DNA of 64,000 nt from Streptomyces sp. CB02366 (GCF_001905905.1 NZ_LIVT01000010.1:118607-182606), one strand, 5' to 3'; positions 33,943-42,678 are shown, numbered from the stretch's first letter. Made by a program: numbers and translations. Notes: generated by a model from the letters alone, not told the origin.

Positions 33943-35201
33943 CCGGTGGGGGCGGCCCCCGCGCCGCCCTCCGCGCCCCGGACCCCGGCGAGGGCTCCCC
34001 GGCATCCGGCCCCCGCCCCTCCCTCCGGCTCCCCGGCCCCGGCGTCCGCCGTCTCGCCCCCGGCCTCCTCGCCGCCGTCCTGCTCGCCGGGTGCGCGGCC
34101 GGTACGACCGAGGCGGCCCCGGACACGGCGGCCACCCCGGGCGCGTCCGCCGCGACCGGCGCCGCGGCCGCCCCCGACCTCTCCCGCGCCCCCGCCGGCC
34201 GCACCCCCGCGGGCACGCTCCTGGTCGCCGACTTCGGCGGCGACACCGTGACCTTCGTCGACCCCGGCCCGGACGGTTCCGGCGAGGGCGGGGCCCCCAT
34301 CGCCTCGGTGAAGGCCGGCACCGCGCCCTACGGACTCGTCGTCGGCGAGGACGGGCGCGCCTGGGTCGCCACCGCCGAGGGCGTCGCGGTCCTCGACACG
34401 CGGCGGCGGACCCGGCTCGCCCTCGTCCCGTACGCGACGGAGTCCGGGCCGGTCACCACGGGCGAGTACCGGGGCGGCGGCATGGGCATCGCGATGGCCC
34501 CGGACGGGAAGCACGTCTACGTGGGGGTCAACGTGCCCGGCGGCGACGGGGCGGTCGAGGTCATCGACACCGCGACCCGCGAGGTCACCGGCACCGCCGC
34601 GGTCGGCCTGCGCCCCTTCGACGTGGACGTGTCGCCGGACGGCCGCGAGGTGTACGCCACCGGTCACGACTCCTTCGACGTGACGGCGGTGGACGCCGCC
34701 TCGCTGGAGACCCGGCGCATGGAGGTCGCCCCGTACGGCACGGAGGGCGGGCTCGGCTCCTGGCTGAAGCCCCACTACGCCGTCGTGCGCCCCGAGGACG
34801 GCAAGCTGCTGCTGCCCTTCGAGGGGGAGCGGCTCGCGGTGCTCGACCCCCGCACCGGAGAGGTGACCGTCGAGCCGATGACCGCCGACACCCACCAGCA
34901 CGGCGCGGCCCTGGCCCTGGGCGGCACCCTCCTCGTGGTGGGCACCGGCCCGATCGGCGCGGAGGACGACGACCCCTCGCTGACCGTCCGGAACCCCGAC
35001 GGAACGGAGCGGATCGTGCCCCTGGACGGTCCGCACGAGGACGTGGCGGTCTCGCGGGACGGCCGCACGGCGTACGTCACCGGCGGCTTCACCCGCGACG
35101 GCTACTGGAACGGGATCACGGTCGTCGACCTGGACGACGAGGGAAGCGAGCCGATCCGTCTGAAGGCGGGCAACCGGCCCCTCGGTATCGCCGTCCTCTG
35201 A
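33939..35201 (+). CDS. YncE-like beta-propeller lipoprotein
   Basis: A 420-residue protein. GTG overlaps the previous stop (GTGA). The N-terminus is long (about 45 residues) before LAPGLLAAVLLAGCAAG, a lipobox with Cys at about residue 48. From about 85 the YncE/Ser-Thr-Asp-rich propeller repeats follow (AGTLLVADFGGDTVTFVDPG, GMGIAMAPDGKHVYVGVN, PFDVDVSPDGREVYATGH, EDVAVSRDGRTAYVTGGF). It is predicted to be a membrane-anchored ligand- or DNA-binding propeller of unknown role. Homologues often sit with metal or heme transport genes. Confidence 0.85.
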   Translation: MTGGGGPRAALRAPDPGEGSPASGPRPSLRLPGPGVRRLAPGLLAAVLLAGCAAGTTEAAPDTAATPGASAATGAAAAPDLSRAPAGRTPAGTLLVADFGGDTVTFVDPGPDGSGEGGAPIASVKAGTAPYGLVVGEDGRAWVATAEGVAVLDTRRRTRLALVPYATESGPVTTGEYRGGGMGIAMAPDGKHVYVGVNVPGGDGAVEVIDTATREVTGTAAVGLRPFDVDVSPDGREVYATGHDSFDVTAVDAASLETRRMEVAPYGTEGGLGSWLKPHYAVVRPEDGKLLLPFEGERLAVLDPRTGEVTVEPMTADTHQHGAALALGGTLLVVGTGPIGAEDDDPSLTVRNPDGTERIVPLDGPHEDVAVSRDGRTAYVTGGFTRDGYWNGITVVDLDDEGSEPIRLKAGNRPLGIAVL

Positions 35202-35204
35202 GCC

Positions 35205-35240
35205 GGGGCCGCCCGCTCCTCCCCCGAGGCGGGCGGCCCC
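35205..35240 (+). terminator. Terminator of the hbpS operon
   Basis: GGGGCCGCCCGC and its complement (35205-35216 and 35229-35240) form a 12-bp perfect stem with a 12-base loop three bases after the stop codon, followed by TCCCGTTCCG. Confidence 0.8.
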
Positions 35241-35250
35241 TCCCGTTCCG

Positions 35251-35377
35251 TCGCTGTCGCTGTCGCTGTCGCTGTCTCCGTCCCCGTTCCCCTTCCCGTC
35301 ACCGACCCCGTCGCCGCAGCCTCCAGCCGGAGCCGGAGCCCGGGGAGGGGGCCCGGGGAGGGGGCCCGGGGAGGGGG
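35251..35377. repeat. Two simple repeats in the gap before the M1 peptidase
   Basis: TCGCTG is repeated four times (35251-35274), and a 13-bp unit CCCGGGGAGGGGG three times (35339-35377). This gap holds no supported gene. Confidence 0.85.
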
Positions 35378-35432
35378 CCCGAGGCCCGGGCCGGCGGCTG
35401 AAGGCGCGACCGGCCGCCGTCGCCCCGCGACC

Positions 35433-35438
35433 TAGGAT
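35433..35438 (+). promoter_or_regulatory. -10 hexamer TAGGAT, leaderless start
   Basis: TAGGAT ends six bases before the GTG at 35445, with no ribosome site between. Confidence 0.5.
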
Positions 35439-35444
35439 CGTCCG

Positions 35445-36845
35445 GTGAACCCCCGCACCCCGGCCGCCCTCCCTCTCCTGCTCGCCCTGACCCTCGCCCT
35501 CCTCGGCTCGGGATGTTCCGGCGGCGTCGAGGGGACGCCGGGCGCGGCCGGGCTGCGCGATCCGTACTTCCCGGGGCTCGGCAACGGCGGCTACGACGTC
35601 ACCCACTACGGCCTGAAGCTCGACGTCGACCCCGCGGCGGGCCACCTGCGCGGCACGGCCACGATCACCGCCCGCGCCACCCGCCGCCTGAGCGCCTTCC
35701 ACCTGGACCTCGCCGGCCTCGACGTGGAGAGCGCCTCCGTCGAGGGGCGGCCCGCCGCCGTGAACCGGGCGGGCAGGGAGCTGACGATCCGGCCCGGCGC
35801 GGCGGTGGAGGACCGGCTGCGCGAGGGGCGCACGTTCACCACCGTCGTGCGCTACGCGGGCTCCCCGCAGGTCATCACCGACGCGGACGGCGGACGGGAG
35901 GGCTGGCTGCCGACGGCGGACGGGTCGGTGGCCCTCGGCGAGCCGACCGGCTCCATGGCCTGGTTCCCCGGCAACCACCACCCGAGCGACAAGGCCGCCT
36001 ACGACGTCGAGGTGACGGTCCCCGAGCCGCTGACGGCCGTCTCCAACGGGGAGCTGCTCTCCCGGCGCACGGTGAACGGCCGCACCGCCTTCCACTGGCG
36101 GACCGCCGAACCGATGGCGAGCTATCTGGCGACCGTCGCCGTGGGGGAGTTCACCACGCGGCGGTCGCGAACCGCCGGGGGCGTCCGGCTGTTCACCGCC
36201 GTGGACCCGGAGTCGGCGGCGGCGAGCGAGGACGTGCTGGCGCGGATCCCGGCGGTGCTGGCGTGGGCGGCGGAGAAGTTCGGGCCGTACCCCTTCACCT
36301 CCGCCGGGGCCGTCGTGGAGCGCGAGGACGACGCGGCGTACGCGCTGGAGACCCAGAACCGGCCCTTCTTTCCCGGCCCGCCCGATACCGCCCTGCTCGT
36401 CCACGAGCTGGCCCACCAGTGGTTCGGCGACTCCGTCACCCCGAAGACCTGGCGGGACATGTGGCTGAACGAGGGCTTCGCCACGTACGCGGAGTGGCTC
36501 TGGGCCGCCGACCACGACGGCGTGCCGGTCGGGGAGAGCTTCGCGAAGGCGTACGAGGACGACGCCAACTGGGCCTTCCCGCCCGCCGACCCGCCCACCG
36601 CCCTCGACCTCTCCGCCCCGCCGGTCTACGGGCGCGGGGCGATGGTCGTGCACCGCGTCCGGCTCGCGGTGGACGACGACGAGGCGTTTTTCGCGCTGGT
36701 GCGGGGGTGGACGGAGCAGTACCGGCACGGCAACGCCTCCACCGACGACTTCACCGCGTACGTGGAGCAAAGGACGGGCCGGGACCTCACCGGACTGTGG
36801 GACGCCTGGCTGCGCGGCGGGAGCCGTCCGCCCCTGGAGGACTGA
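35445..36845 (+). CDS. M1 family zinc metallopeptidase, lipoprotein
   Basis: A 466-residue lipoprotein (lipobox LGSGC at about residues 20-24). The M1 N-terminal beta domain leads to a thermolysin-like domain. Zinc ligands are H320, H324 (HELAHQW, catalytic E321) and E343 (NEGFATY). Instead of the aminopeptidase GxMEN exopeptidase loop it has YALETQNRP, as in a bacterial subgroup of M1 enzymes. It is shorter than classical PepN (about 850), lacking the large C-terminal helical domain. It should trim peptides outside the membrane. Confidence 0.93.
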   Translation: MNPRTPAALPLLLALTLALLGSGCSGGVEGTPGAAGLRDPYFPGLGNGGYDVTHYGLKLDVDPAAGHLRGTATITARATRRLSAFHLDLAGLDVESASVEGRPAAVNRAGRELTIRPGAAVEDRLREGRTFTTVVRYAGSPQVITDADGGREGWLPTADGSVALGEPTGSMAWFPGNHHPSDKAAYDVEVTVPEPLTAVSNGELLSRRTVNGRTAFHWRTAEPMASYLATVAVGEFTTRRSRTAGGVRLFTAVDPESAAASEDVLARIPAVLAWAAEKFGPYPFTSAGAVVEREDDAAYALETQNRPFFPGPPDTALLVHELAHQWFGDSVTPKTWRDMWLNEGFATYAEWLWAADHDGVPVGESFAKAYEDDANWAFPPADPPTALDLSAPPVYGRGAMVVHRVRLAVDDDEAFFALVRGWTEQYRHGNASTDDFTAYVEQRTGRDLTGLWDAWLRGGSRPPLED

Positions 36846-36948
36846 GCGGTGCCGGCTCCTCGCCCCCCGGTGCGCGGGGGGAGCGGCGGCCCGCCGCCGG
36901 GCGCGGGGCGAGCCGGGCGCGGGGCCGCCCCGACACGGGGCCCGGGCA

Positions 36949-36991
36949 CGCCGGAGCCCCCGGCCGCAGGTGGCGGCCGGGGGCTCCGGCG
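36949..36991. terminator. 19-bp-stem bidirectional terminator
   Basis: A perfect 19-bp inverted repeat (36949-36967 and 36973-36991) with loop AGGTG lies between the convergent M1 peptidase and terD-like genes. Confidence 0.9.
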
Positions 36992-37049
36992 AAGCGGGTG
37001 GAACGGTCCGGGCGGGCGTGCGCCCGGGGCGTCCCGTCTGAGGCGGGGC

Positions 37050-37625
37050 TCAGAGGTTGACGCCGAAGTCCTGGGCGATGCCGCGCAGGCCGGAGGCGTA
37101 CCCCTGGCCCACCGCGCGGAACTTCCACTCGGCGCCGTTGCGGTAGAGCTCGCCGAAGACCATGGCGGTCTCGGTGGCGGCGTCCTCGCTCAGGTCGTAG
37201 CGGGCGATCTCGGCGCCGCCGGCCTGGTTGAGGATGCGGATGAACGCGTTGCGGACCTGGCCGAAGTTCTGGCTGCGGGTCTCGGCGTCGTAGATGGAGA
37301 CCGGGAAGACGATCTTGTCCACGTCGGCCGGGAGGCCCGCCAGGTTGACGTTGATCTGCTCGTCGTCGCCCTCGCCCTCACCCGTGACGTTGTCACCGGT
37401 GTGCACGATGGTCTGGTCCGGCGTCGACTTGTTGTTGAAGAAGACGAAGTGGCCGTCCGAGACGACCTTGCCCGCCGGGTTGACCGCGATGGCCGAGGCG
37501 TCGAGGTCGAAGTCGGTGCCGGTGGTGGTGCGGACGTCCCAGCCGAGGCCGACCGTGACGGCGGTCAGGCCCGGTGCCTCCTTGGTGAGCGAGACGTTGC
37601 CGCCCTTGGACAGGCTTACTGCCAT
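37050..37625 (-). CDS. terD: TerD family tellurium-resistance/stress protein
   Basis: A 191-residue TerD protein with the family core VTVGLGWDVRTTTGTDFDLD (Ca2+-binding acidic residues) and FFNNKSTPDQTIVHTGDN, then VSIYDAETRSQNFGQVRNAF. TerD proteins bind calcium and are linked to tellurite, phage and general stress responses in streptomycetes. No other ter genes are nearby, so this is an orphan copy. ATG 37625 follows GGAAAGGG. Confidence 0.93.
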   Translation of the reverse strand: MAVSLSKGGNVSLTKEAPGLTAVTVGLGWDVRTTTGTDFDLDASAIAVNPAGKVVSDGHFVFFNNKSTPDQTIVHTGDNVTGEGEGDDEQINVNLAGLPADVDKIVFPVSIYDAETRSQNFGQVRNAFIRILNQAGGAEIARYDLSEDAATETAMVFGELYRNGAEWKFRAVGQGYASGLRGIAQDFGVNL

Positions 37626-37833
37626 GGGAAGTCCCTTTCCTCGTCGTGTACGGGCTTCGTGCCATCACGAAAGCTACCGTCACCCCTCATAACGCAGGCA
37701 GCCGACCACGAGGTTCCTGGTCGCTTTACTTTCTTTGCCGAAACGGCGGTACGGGGGCGGCGCCCCGGGCCCCGGAGGGCTCGGGGCGCTAAAGAAGGTG
37801 ACGGACGGGGGTGCGGGCAGGGACCATGGGGCC

Positions 37834-38259
37834 ATGTCCGGGCCCTATGTCATCCGCGGTGCGGTCTCCCTGCCGGAGGCCGAGCTGATGTGGCGTTTCT
37901 CGCGGTCCTCCGGGCCCGGCGGCCAGCACGTCAACACCAGCGACTCCCAGGTCGAGCTGCGCTTCGACCTGGCGGCGACCGGTGCGCTGCCCGAGGTGTG
38001 GAAGGCGCGGGCGCTGGAGCGGCTGGCGGGCCGGCTGGTGGACGGCGTGGTCTCCGTACGGGCGTCCGAGAACCGTTCCCAGTGGCGCAACCGGGAGACC
38101 GCCGCCGTACGGCTCGCCGCCCTCCTGGCCGAGGCGACCGCCCCGCCGCCCAAGCCCCGGATCAAGCGGAAGGTCCCGCGCGGGATCAACGAGCGACGGC
38201 TGCGCGAGAAGAAGGCGCGCGGCGAGACCAAGCGCGGACGCTCGGGCCGCGACTGGTAG
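37834..38259 (+). CDS. arfB: Alternative ribosome-rescue factor ArfB (YaeJ)
   Basis: A 141-residue class-I release-factor-like protein with the catalytic GGQ (SSGPGGQHVNTSDSQVEL) and a basic C-terminal tail (about 115-141: RIKRKVPRGINERR, EKKARGETKRGRSGRDW). ArfB enters the A site of stalled ribosomes with the tail in the mRNA channel and frees the peptide by GGQ hydrolysis. It is monocistronic and divergent from terD. Confidence 0.93.
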   Translation: MSGPYVIRGAVSLPEAELMWRFSRSSGPGGQHVNTSDSQVELRFDLAATGALPEVWKARALERLAGRLVDGVVSVRASENRSQWRNRETAAVRLAALLAEATAPPPKPRIKRKVPRGINERRLREKKARGETKRGRSGRDW

Positions 38260-38303
38260 GCCGGACGGCGGACCGGCGCCTGCCGGGGCCAGGGGCCCGC
38301 CCG

Positions 38304-38867
38304 TCACCCCAGGTGACGGTAGCGGCCCTTGAAGTACGTCAGCGGCTCGCCCTCCGGGCTGGGCAGCTCCGCGGTGAGCACCCGGCCGATCACCAGGGTG
38401 TGGTCGCCGGCCACCACGCGCTGCTCGGTGCGGCACTCCAGCGTCGCCAGCGCCCCGCCGATCAACGGCGCGTGCGCCGCTCCGCCCCGCACGTACGGGA
38501 TGTCCTCGAACAGCAGCCGGTCGCTGATCCGGCCCTTCATCGCGAACCGGCCCGCGATGTGCCGCTGGCTCGCGGCCAGGACGGAGACGGCCCACAGCGG
38601 CTGCTCCTCCAGCAGGTCGTCCATGCGGGAGCCGTTGCGCAGGCTCACCATCACCAGGGGCGGTTCCAGGGACACGGACATGAAGGCGGTCGCCGTCATG
38701 CCCACGTCCTCGCCCCGGCCGTCCTCGTCGAGGGGCGGCTCCTGGGCGGTGACCAGCACCACGCCGGCGGCCAGCCGCGCGAGTGCGGCGCGGAACTCGT
38801 CGTTGCTCACCCCTTCAGGATGCGGGACGGGCTGGGGGCGTGGGGGGAGGGGTTTCGTCTGGAGCAC
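38304..38867 (-). CDS. Flavin reductase-like FMN-binding protein
   Basis: A 187-residue protein of the flavin-reductase domain family (split barrel): ALARLAAGVVLVTA, then MTATAFMSVSLEPPLVMVSL binding FMN, and ISDRLLFEDIPY, GDHTLVIGRVLTAELPSPEG. Such proteins supply reduced flavin to monooxygenases or act alone on small substrates. No partner oxygenase is adjacent. GTG 38867 is supported by TAGCGT six bases upstream (leaderless); GTG 38810 is an alternative. Confidence 0.88.
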   Translation of the reverse strand: MLQTKPLPPRPQPVPHPEGVSNDEFRAALARLAAGVVLVTAQEPPLDEDGRGEDVGMTATAFMSVSLEPPLVMVSLRNGSRMDDLLEEQPLWAVSVLAASQRHIAGRFAMKGRISDRLLFEDIPYVRGGAAHAPLIGGALATLECRTEQRVVAGDHTLVIGRVLTAELPSPEGEPLTYFKGRYRHLG

Positions 38868-39100
38868 ACCACGACGCTAACCGGGCGGGCCGGGGGGCCG
38901 CATCGGGCCTGAGGACCAGGCCGGTCCTAGGACCGGTGGCCGACGGCGTCGCGGGGGCCGGGCCCGAGGGCGCGGCGGGGGCGCGTCCGAGGGCGCGGCA
39001 GGGGGGCGTACGCGGGCGCGCGCCCGCCGGGCCGGGCCGTCCCGGCGGGCGCGGAACGAGCGTCGTCGCCCTGAGTCACCGGAACCCCCCGGACATCTGT

Positions 39101-39116
39101 TGTGACTTGAGTCACA
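39101..39116. promoter_or_regulatory. Candidate Crp site upstream of cdgB
   Basis: TGTGACTTGAGTCACA is a perfect 7-2-7 inverted repeat. It fits both TGTGA-N6-TCACA and the GTG-N6-G-N-CAC pattern known for Streptomyces Crp. Confidence 0.6.
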
Positions 39117-39130
39117 GAGTCCATTTTCTG

Positions 39131-39145
39131 TTGACCCTGTGTACC
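39131..39145. promoter_or_regulatory. Candidate BldD box upstream of cdgB
   Basis: TTGACCCTGTGTACC fits the BldD consensus nTnACnC(A/T)GnGTnAn except at the last fixed A (here C). S. coelicolor cdgB is a known BldD target. Confidence 0.6.
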
Positions 39146-39200
39146 GGGTGCACAGCTCACTGTGATTCAGTGGCGGTGACACTACGACAAGTACGTCGAT

Positions 39201-40898
39201 ATGAAACCTGGAGTTGCTGTCGAGGTCCCGGGGGTGCGAGCGATGGAGGCCGAGTCGGAGCCGTACGTCCGCCTGGCGACCATGCGGCAGCTGCATCAGG
39301 CCGTCGCCGACCTCAACACGGCCCGGAGCCTGGCGGACACCCTCCAGAGCGTGGCCGACGGGATCGTGGGGGGCCTCGGCTACGAGCTGGGCTGCGTCAA
39401 CCTGGTCCGGCCCGACGGCGACCTCGTCATCGCCGCCTTCGCGGGCAACGCCGCCGCGGAGGCCCTGATCACCGGCCGGGTCGGCTCCCGCGCCTCCTGG
39501 GAGCGCCGGCTCTCCATGGGCGAGGCGTGGGACGACCTCCGGTTCATCCCGCACACCGAGGGCTGGGTCCTCCTCGACGACGACGTGCCCCAGTGGCACA
39601 CCGAGGGGCCCGAACCCCGGTTCGAGGACGAGTGGCACCCGCTGGACCGGCTCTACGCCCCGATGTACGCCTCCGGAGGCGGCCGGGACCTCCTCGGGGT
39701 CATATCCGTCGACCGGCCGCGCAACGGGCGCCGCCCCGGCGCATGGGGGCGCGAAGCGCTCCAGATGTACGCCTCCCAGGCCGCCATCGCCATCAGCAAC
39801 GCCCGGCTGCGCGCCAACATGCAGCGCGCCCTGGTCCGCCTGGAGCGGGAGCAGCAGGCGCTGCGGGCCAGCGAGGAGTCGTTCCGGCAGGCCTTCGAGT
39901 ACGCGCCCAGCGGCATGGCCATCGCGGAGATGGGCGGCGACCAGCACGGGCGGCTGCTGCGCACCAACGACGCCCTGTGCCGCCTCCTGGACCGCCCCGC
40001 GTCGGTGCTGCGCCGCCACTCCTTCGCCGACCTGGTCCACCCCGAGGACATCGGCACCCTGTTGCGCACCTCGGCCGAGGGCGGCCGGGCCGAGCTGCGG
40101 CTGAGCCGCCGCGACGGCACCTACCTCTGGGTCTCGCTCCGCAACTCGGTGGTCGCGGACACCGCGGACGGGCCGCGCTTCCTGCTCACCCACGTCGAGG
40201 ACATCGAGGAGCGCAAGCGGCACGAGCTGAACCTCGCCCACCGCGCCTCGCACGACGCGCTGACCGGGCTGCCCAACAGCGCCGAGCTGAAATCGCGGCT
40301 CAGCGCCCGCATCTGCGAACGGCCGCACACCCCGGCCGCCACCGCGATCGAGGCGCTGGACGCGGCGTACGGGGACGTCGAGTCCTCCCTGTCCCACGGC
40401 TACCGGGCGGACGGCTACGAGGGCGAGGCGCTCCTGGGTGGCGGACCCTTCGACCACCACGTGCACACGGGGGCGCCCGACCCGGAGCGCGACGACGGGA
40501 CCAAGGGGCTCGCGGTCCTCTTCTGCGACCTCGACGGCTTCAAGTCCATCAACGACCGCTTCGGGCACCACACCGGGGACGCCGTGCTCATCGAGGTCGC
40601 CCGGCGGCTGAGCACCTGTGTGCGCGACGGCGACACCGTCGCCCGGCTCGGAGGTGACGAATTCGTCGTCCTCGCGGACGGCCTCGGGGCAGCGGACGCC
40701 GCTGACCTGGCCGTTCGCCTGCGAAATGCCATCATTCCGCCGATAAGGGTCGATGGCCGGGCGGTCCGGGTCGGAGCGAGCTTCGGCATCGGCTGGGCCG
40801 AGTGCGGGATGAGCGTGGAAGAGGTCCTGCGCTCCGCCGACCAGCGGATGTACGTGGAGAAGCGGTCCCGTTCGAAGGTTCACCGCCGGGCGGGATGA
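39201..40898 (+). CDS. cdgB: CdgB-type diguanylate cyclase (GAF-PAS-GGDEF)
   Basis: A 565-residue protein (551 if ATG 39243 is used, which begins MEAESEPYVRL like the known protein). An N-terminal GAF domain (about 50-210) and PAS domain (about 220-345) precede the GGDEF domain. The cyclase signature is RLGGDEFVVL (intact GGDEF), and the metal Asp is in FCDLDGFKSIND. It should make c-di-GMP, which in Streptomyces keeps the BldD repressor dimeric and holds back development. A 70-residue insertion in the GGDEF domain (around IEALDAAYGDVESSLSHGYR) is a feature of this group. A hypothesised RxxD inhibitory site is not evident. Confidence 0.92.
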   Translation: MKPGVAVEVPGVRAMEAESEPYVRLATMRQLHQAVADLNTARSLADTLQSVADGIVGGLGYELGCVNLVRPDGDLVIAAFAGNAAAEALITGRVGSRASWERRLSMGEAWDDLRFIPHTEGWVLLDDDVPQWHTEGPEPRFEDEWHPLDRLYAPMYASGGGRDLLGVISVDRPRNGRRPGAWGREALQMYASQAAIAISNARLRANMQRALVRLEREQQALRASEESFRQAFEYAPSGMAIAEMGGDQHGRLLRTNDALCRLLDRPASVLRRHSFADLVHPEDIGTLLRTSAEGGRAELRLSRRDGTYLWVSLRNSVVADTADGPRFLLTHVEDIEERKRHELNLAHRASHDALTGLPNSAELKSRLSARICERPHTPAATAIEALDAAYGDVESSLSHGYRADGYEGEALLGGGPFDHHVHTGAPDPERDDGTKGLAVLFCDLDGFKSINDRFGHHTGDAVLIEVARRLSTCVRDGDTVARLGGDEFVVLADGLGAADAADLAVRLRNAIIPPIRVDGRAVRVGASFGIGWAECGMSVEEVLRSADQRMYVEKRSRSKVHRRAG

Positions 40899-41042
40899 CG
40901 TTCACGGCCCGTTTCTCCCTCTACCCCGTACCCGTTCCCCCGGGGCAGCCCGGGCCCCCGAGCGCAATTCGGCGGCTGCTCCGTTCGGGGTAGGCTCGGC
41001 CGGTCGGCGACGGCTGGCGACATGGTGAGGAGTGACCCAGGG

Positions 41043-42038
41043 ATGACGGCCGGAAACAACGGCGCGAGCAGGCCCGAGGACGACGATCCGTTCGGCTACC
41101 TGTACGCGGACGGACAGGCGGCAGGCGCCCAGGCGCCCGGCCAGGGCGGCTACGGCTACCCGGGGCCGGCCGCGCAGCCCGGCGTGCCCCGAACGTCCTA
41201 CAACCAGGTGCGCGCCGTCGGCGAGCGCCAGTACGGGCAGCAGCAGGGCGGGTACGGCTACCCGCCCCAGCAGGGCTACGGCCAGCAGCCCGCGCAGCAG
41301 TACACCCGGCCGAACCCGCAGTACGCGGCCCCCGAGACCTACCCGGGCGGCGGGCCCACCGGGCAGCCCCCCGCGCAGGGCGGCCACGGCGGCGGTCCGG
41401 GCCGGGGCGGCCCGAACACCAGGGCGCTCCTGATCGCGGCGGTCGCCGTGGTCGCGGTCGTCCTCATCGGCATCGGCGCCGCCCTGCTCACGGGCGACGA
41501 CGGCGACAAGGACGACAAGAAGGACGAGGCGGCCTCCTCGCAGGGCCCCGCCGGCGAGGTCGAGGAGTCGAAGAAGCCGGAGAAGGAGAAGCCGAAGGAG
41601 ACCCCGAAGCCGGTCGAGCTGCCGAAGCAGGACGCGGCGACGCTGACGCTGGGCGGGCCGGCCACCGTGGACAGCTCGATCGAAGGGGCCCAAGGGGGCA
41701 ACGGTGCGTATGTCACCGGCTTCAACCACGTCGGCTCATCCGTGACCTGGCGGGCGGACATGAAGCACAAGGGGGAGTACCGACTCGCTGTCCGGTACGC
41801 AGTCCCGGCCAAGGACGCCGACGCCACTCTGACGGTCAATGGCAAGGCGAATAGTCAACCGATCGGTTTGAAGAACTTCATCAAGTCTTCTGACCCGGAG
41901 TGGGAAAAGAACTGGCAGACCACATGGGCTCCAGTCACTCTGCGACCCGGCCCGAACGAGATCAAGATCTCCTGTGAGACCGGTAATCAGTGTGAAGTGA
42001 TCCTGGACTGGGTCGAGGTCACGCAAGCCACTTCCTAG
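41043..42038 (+). CDS. Membrane protein with extracellular CBM35-like carbohydrate-binding domain
   Basis: A 331-residue protein. A cytoplasmic Gly/Gln/Tyr/Pro-rich N-terminus (1 to about 115) precedes one membrane helix (LLIAAVAVVAVVLIGIGAAL). A charged Lys/Glu linker leads to a C-terminal beta-sandwich of about 130 residues (TLGGPATVDSSIEGAQGGNG, VTWRADMKHKGEYRLAVRYA, NEIKISCETGNQCEVILDWV) typical of CBM35. GC content falls from about 41.7 kb on, inside this gene. ATG 41043 follows GAGGAG; TAGGCT at 40991 may be the -10. It presumably binds an extracellular glycan. Confidence 0.88.
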   Translation: MTAGNNGASRPEDDDPFGYLYADGQAAGAQAPGQGGYGYPGPAAQPGVPRTSYNQVRAVGERQYGQQQGGYGYPPQQGYGQQPAQQYTRPNPQYAAPETYPGGGPTGQPPAQGGHGGGPGRGGPNTRALLIAAVAVVAVVLIGIGAALLTGDDGDKDDKKDEAASSQGPAGEVEESKKPEKEKPKETPKPVELPKQDAATLTLGGPATVDSSIEGAQGGNGAYVTGFNHVGSSVTWRADMKHKGEYRLAVRYAVPAKDADATLTVNGKANSQPIGLKNFIKSSDPEWEKNWQTTWAPVTLRPGPNEIKISCETGNQCEVILDWVEVTQATS

Positions 42039-42044
42039 ATGGCC

Positions 42045-42077
42045 GGGAAGCCCCCGTATTGCTTTCGGGGGCTTCCC
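42045..42077. terminator. Bidirectional terminator
   Basis: GGGAAGCCCCCG and its complement (42045-42056, 42066-42077) form a perfect 12-bp stem with loop TATTGCTTT, between convergent genes, followed by ATTTC. Confidence 0.85.
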
Positions 42078-42094
42078 ATTTCAAGCGGGAGTGG

Positions 42095-42514
42095 CTAGGC
42101 GCCCCAGGCTGTGCAGGAATCCAGCTTCTTCTCGCCCTCGAATACAGCTGCTTCGACACCGACGTAGAATATGCCGGACGGGTTGATGGCGTACGACGTG
42201 TACTTGATTGTGCCGTTGTTCGCCCCGTTGGTGTCCTTCTGCCATCCCCACCTCGTGACCTTGCCGTTGACGTCCTTCGTGACGAGCCGCGCCCTTGCGT
42301 GATGGCCGTCGGCCTTGTCGTCGGAGAAGTACATGACGAAGTCGACTCGGTCGTCCGCGCCATCCCGGTTGGTGCTTACCTTGGCGGAGGCGCCGACGAC
42401 GGCGCAGGAGGCACTGAGAGGGACGGCCTGCGCGGAACCTGCCATCTGCAGAGTTGCGCCCAGCGTAACTGCGGCGATTCCAGCAGCTTTGAAAGCATTC
42501 TTCCTGATGATCAT
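42095..42514 (-). CDS. Small secreted protein of unknown function in a low-GC island
   Basis: A 139-residue protein. A signal peptide (IIRKNAFKAAGIAAVTLGAT, then LQMAGSAQA) precedes a mature part of about 110 residues with two Cys (SASCAVVGASAKV, KKLDSCTAWGA) that probably form a disulfide. VDFVMYFSDDKADGHHARAR and INPSGIFYVGVEAAVFEGEK suggest beta structure. Codons such as GCA, AAT, AGA and AAG/AAA mixes and GC near 57 percent differ from the neighbours, so it is probably acquired. Function unknown. Confidence 0.78.
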   Translation of the reverse strand: MIIRKNAFKAAGIAAVTLGATLQMAGSAQAVPLSASCAVVGASAKVSTNRDGADDRVDFVMYFSDDKADGHHARARLVTKDVNGKVTRWGWQKDTNGANNGTIKYTSYAINPSGIFYVGVEAAVFEGEKKLDSCTAWGA

Positions 42515-42617
42515 TCTGGAAGATTATCATGTTCATTCGAGGTTTATGTGACGTTGAGCCCCAGATTTTTTCTGCGCACGAGGTGTACCGCGATTTTCGG
42601 CCTTTTTTTGCGGGATT

Positions 42618-42678
42618 CCCCGAGGTGGCGGGGTTTTCTTTGTTCCTCCAGACGGGGTGGAATATCGATATTGTCTGG
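42618..42678. other. Terminator-like hairpin and nested palindrome in AT-rich DNA
   Basis: CCCCG-N6-CGGGG followed by TTTTCTTT (42618-42640) is a classic plus-strand intrinsic terminator with no obvious gene to end. Next, CCAGAC ... GTCTGG (42648-42653, 42673-42678) encloses the perfect 12-bp palindrome AATATCGATATT (42661-42672). It lies just beyond the end of the PfkB-family gene. Confidence 0.7.

Larger units (their letters stand above)
38868..39200. other. Upstream region of cdgB
   Basis: No gene is supported. GC-rich repeats fill the first half. The second half (from 39090) is AT-richer and holds the Crp- and BldD-like sites listed separately. Confidence 0.6.
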
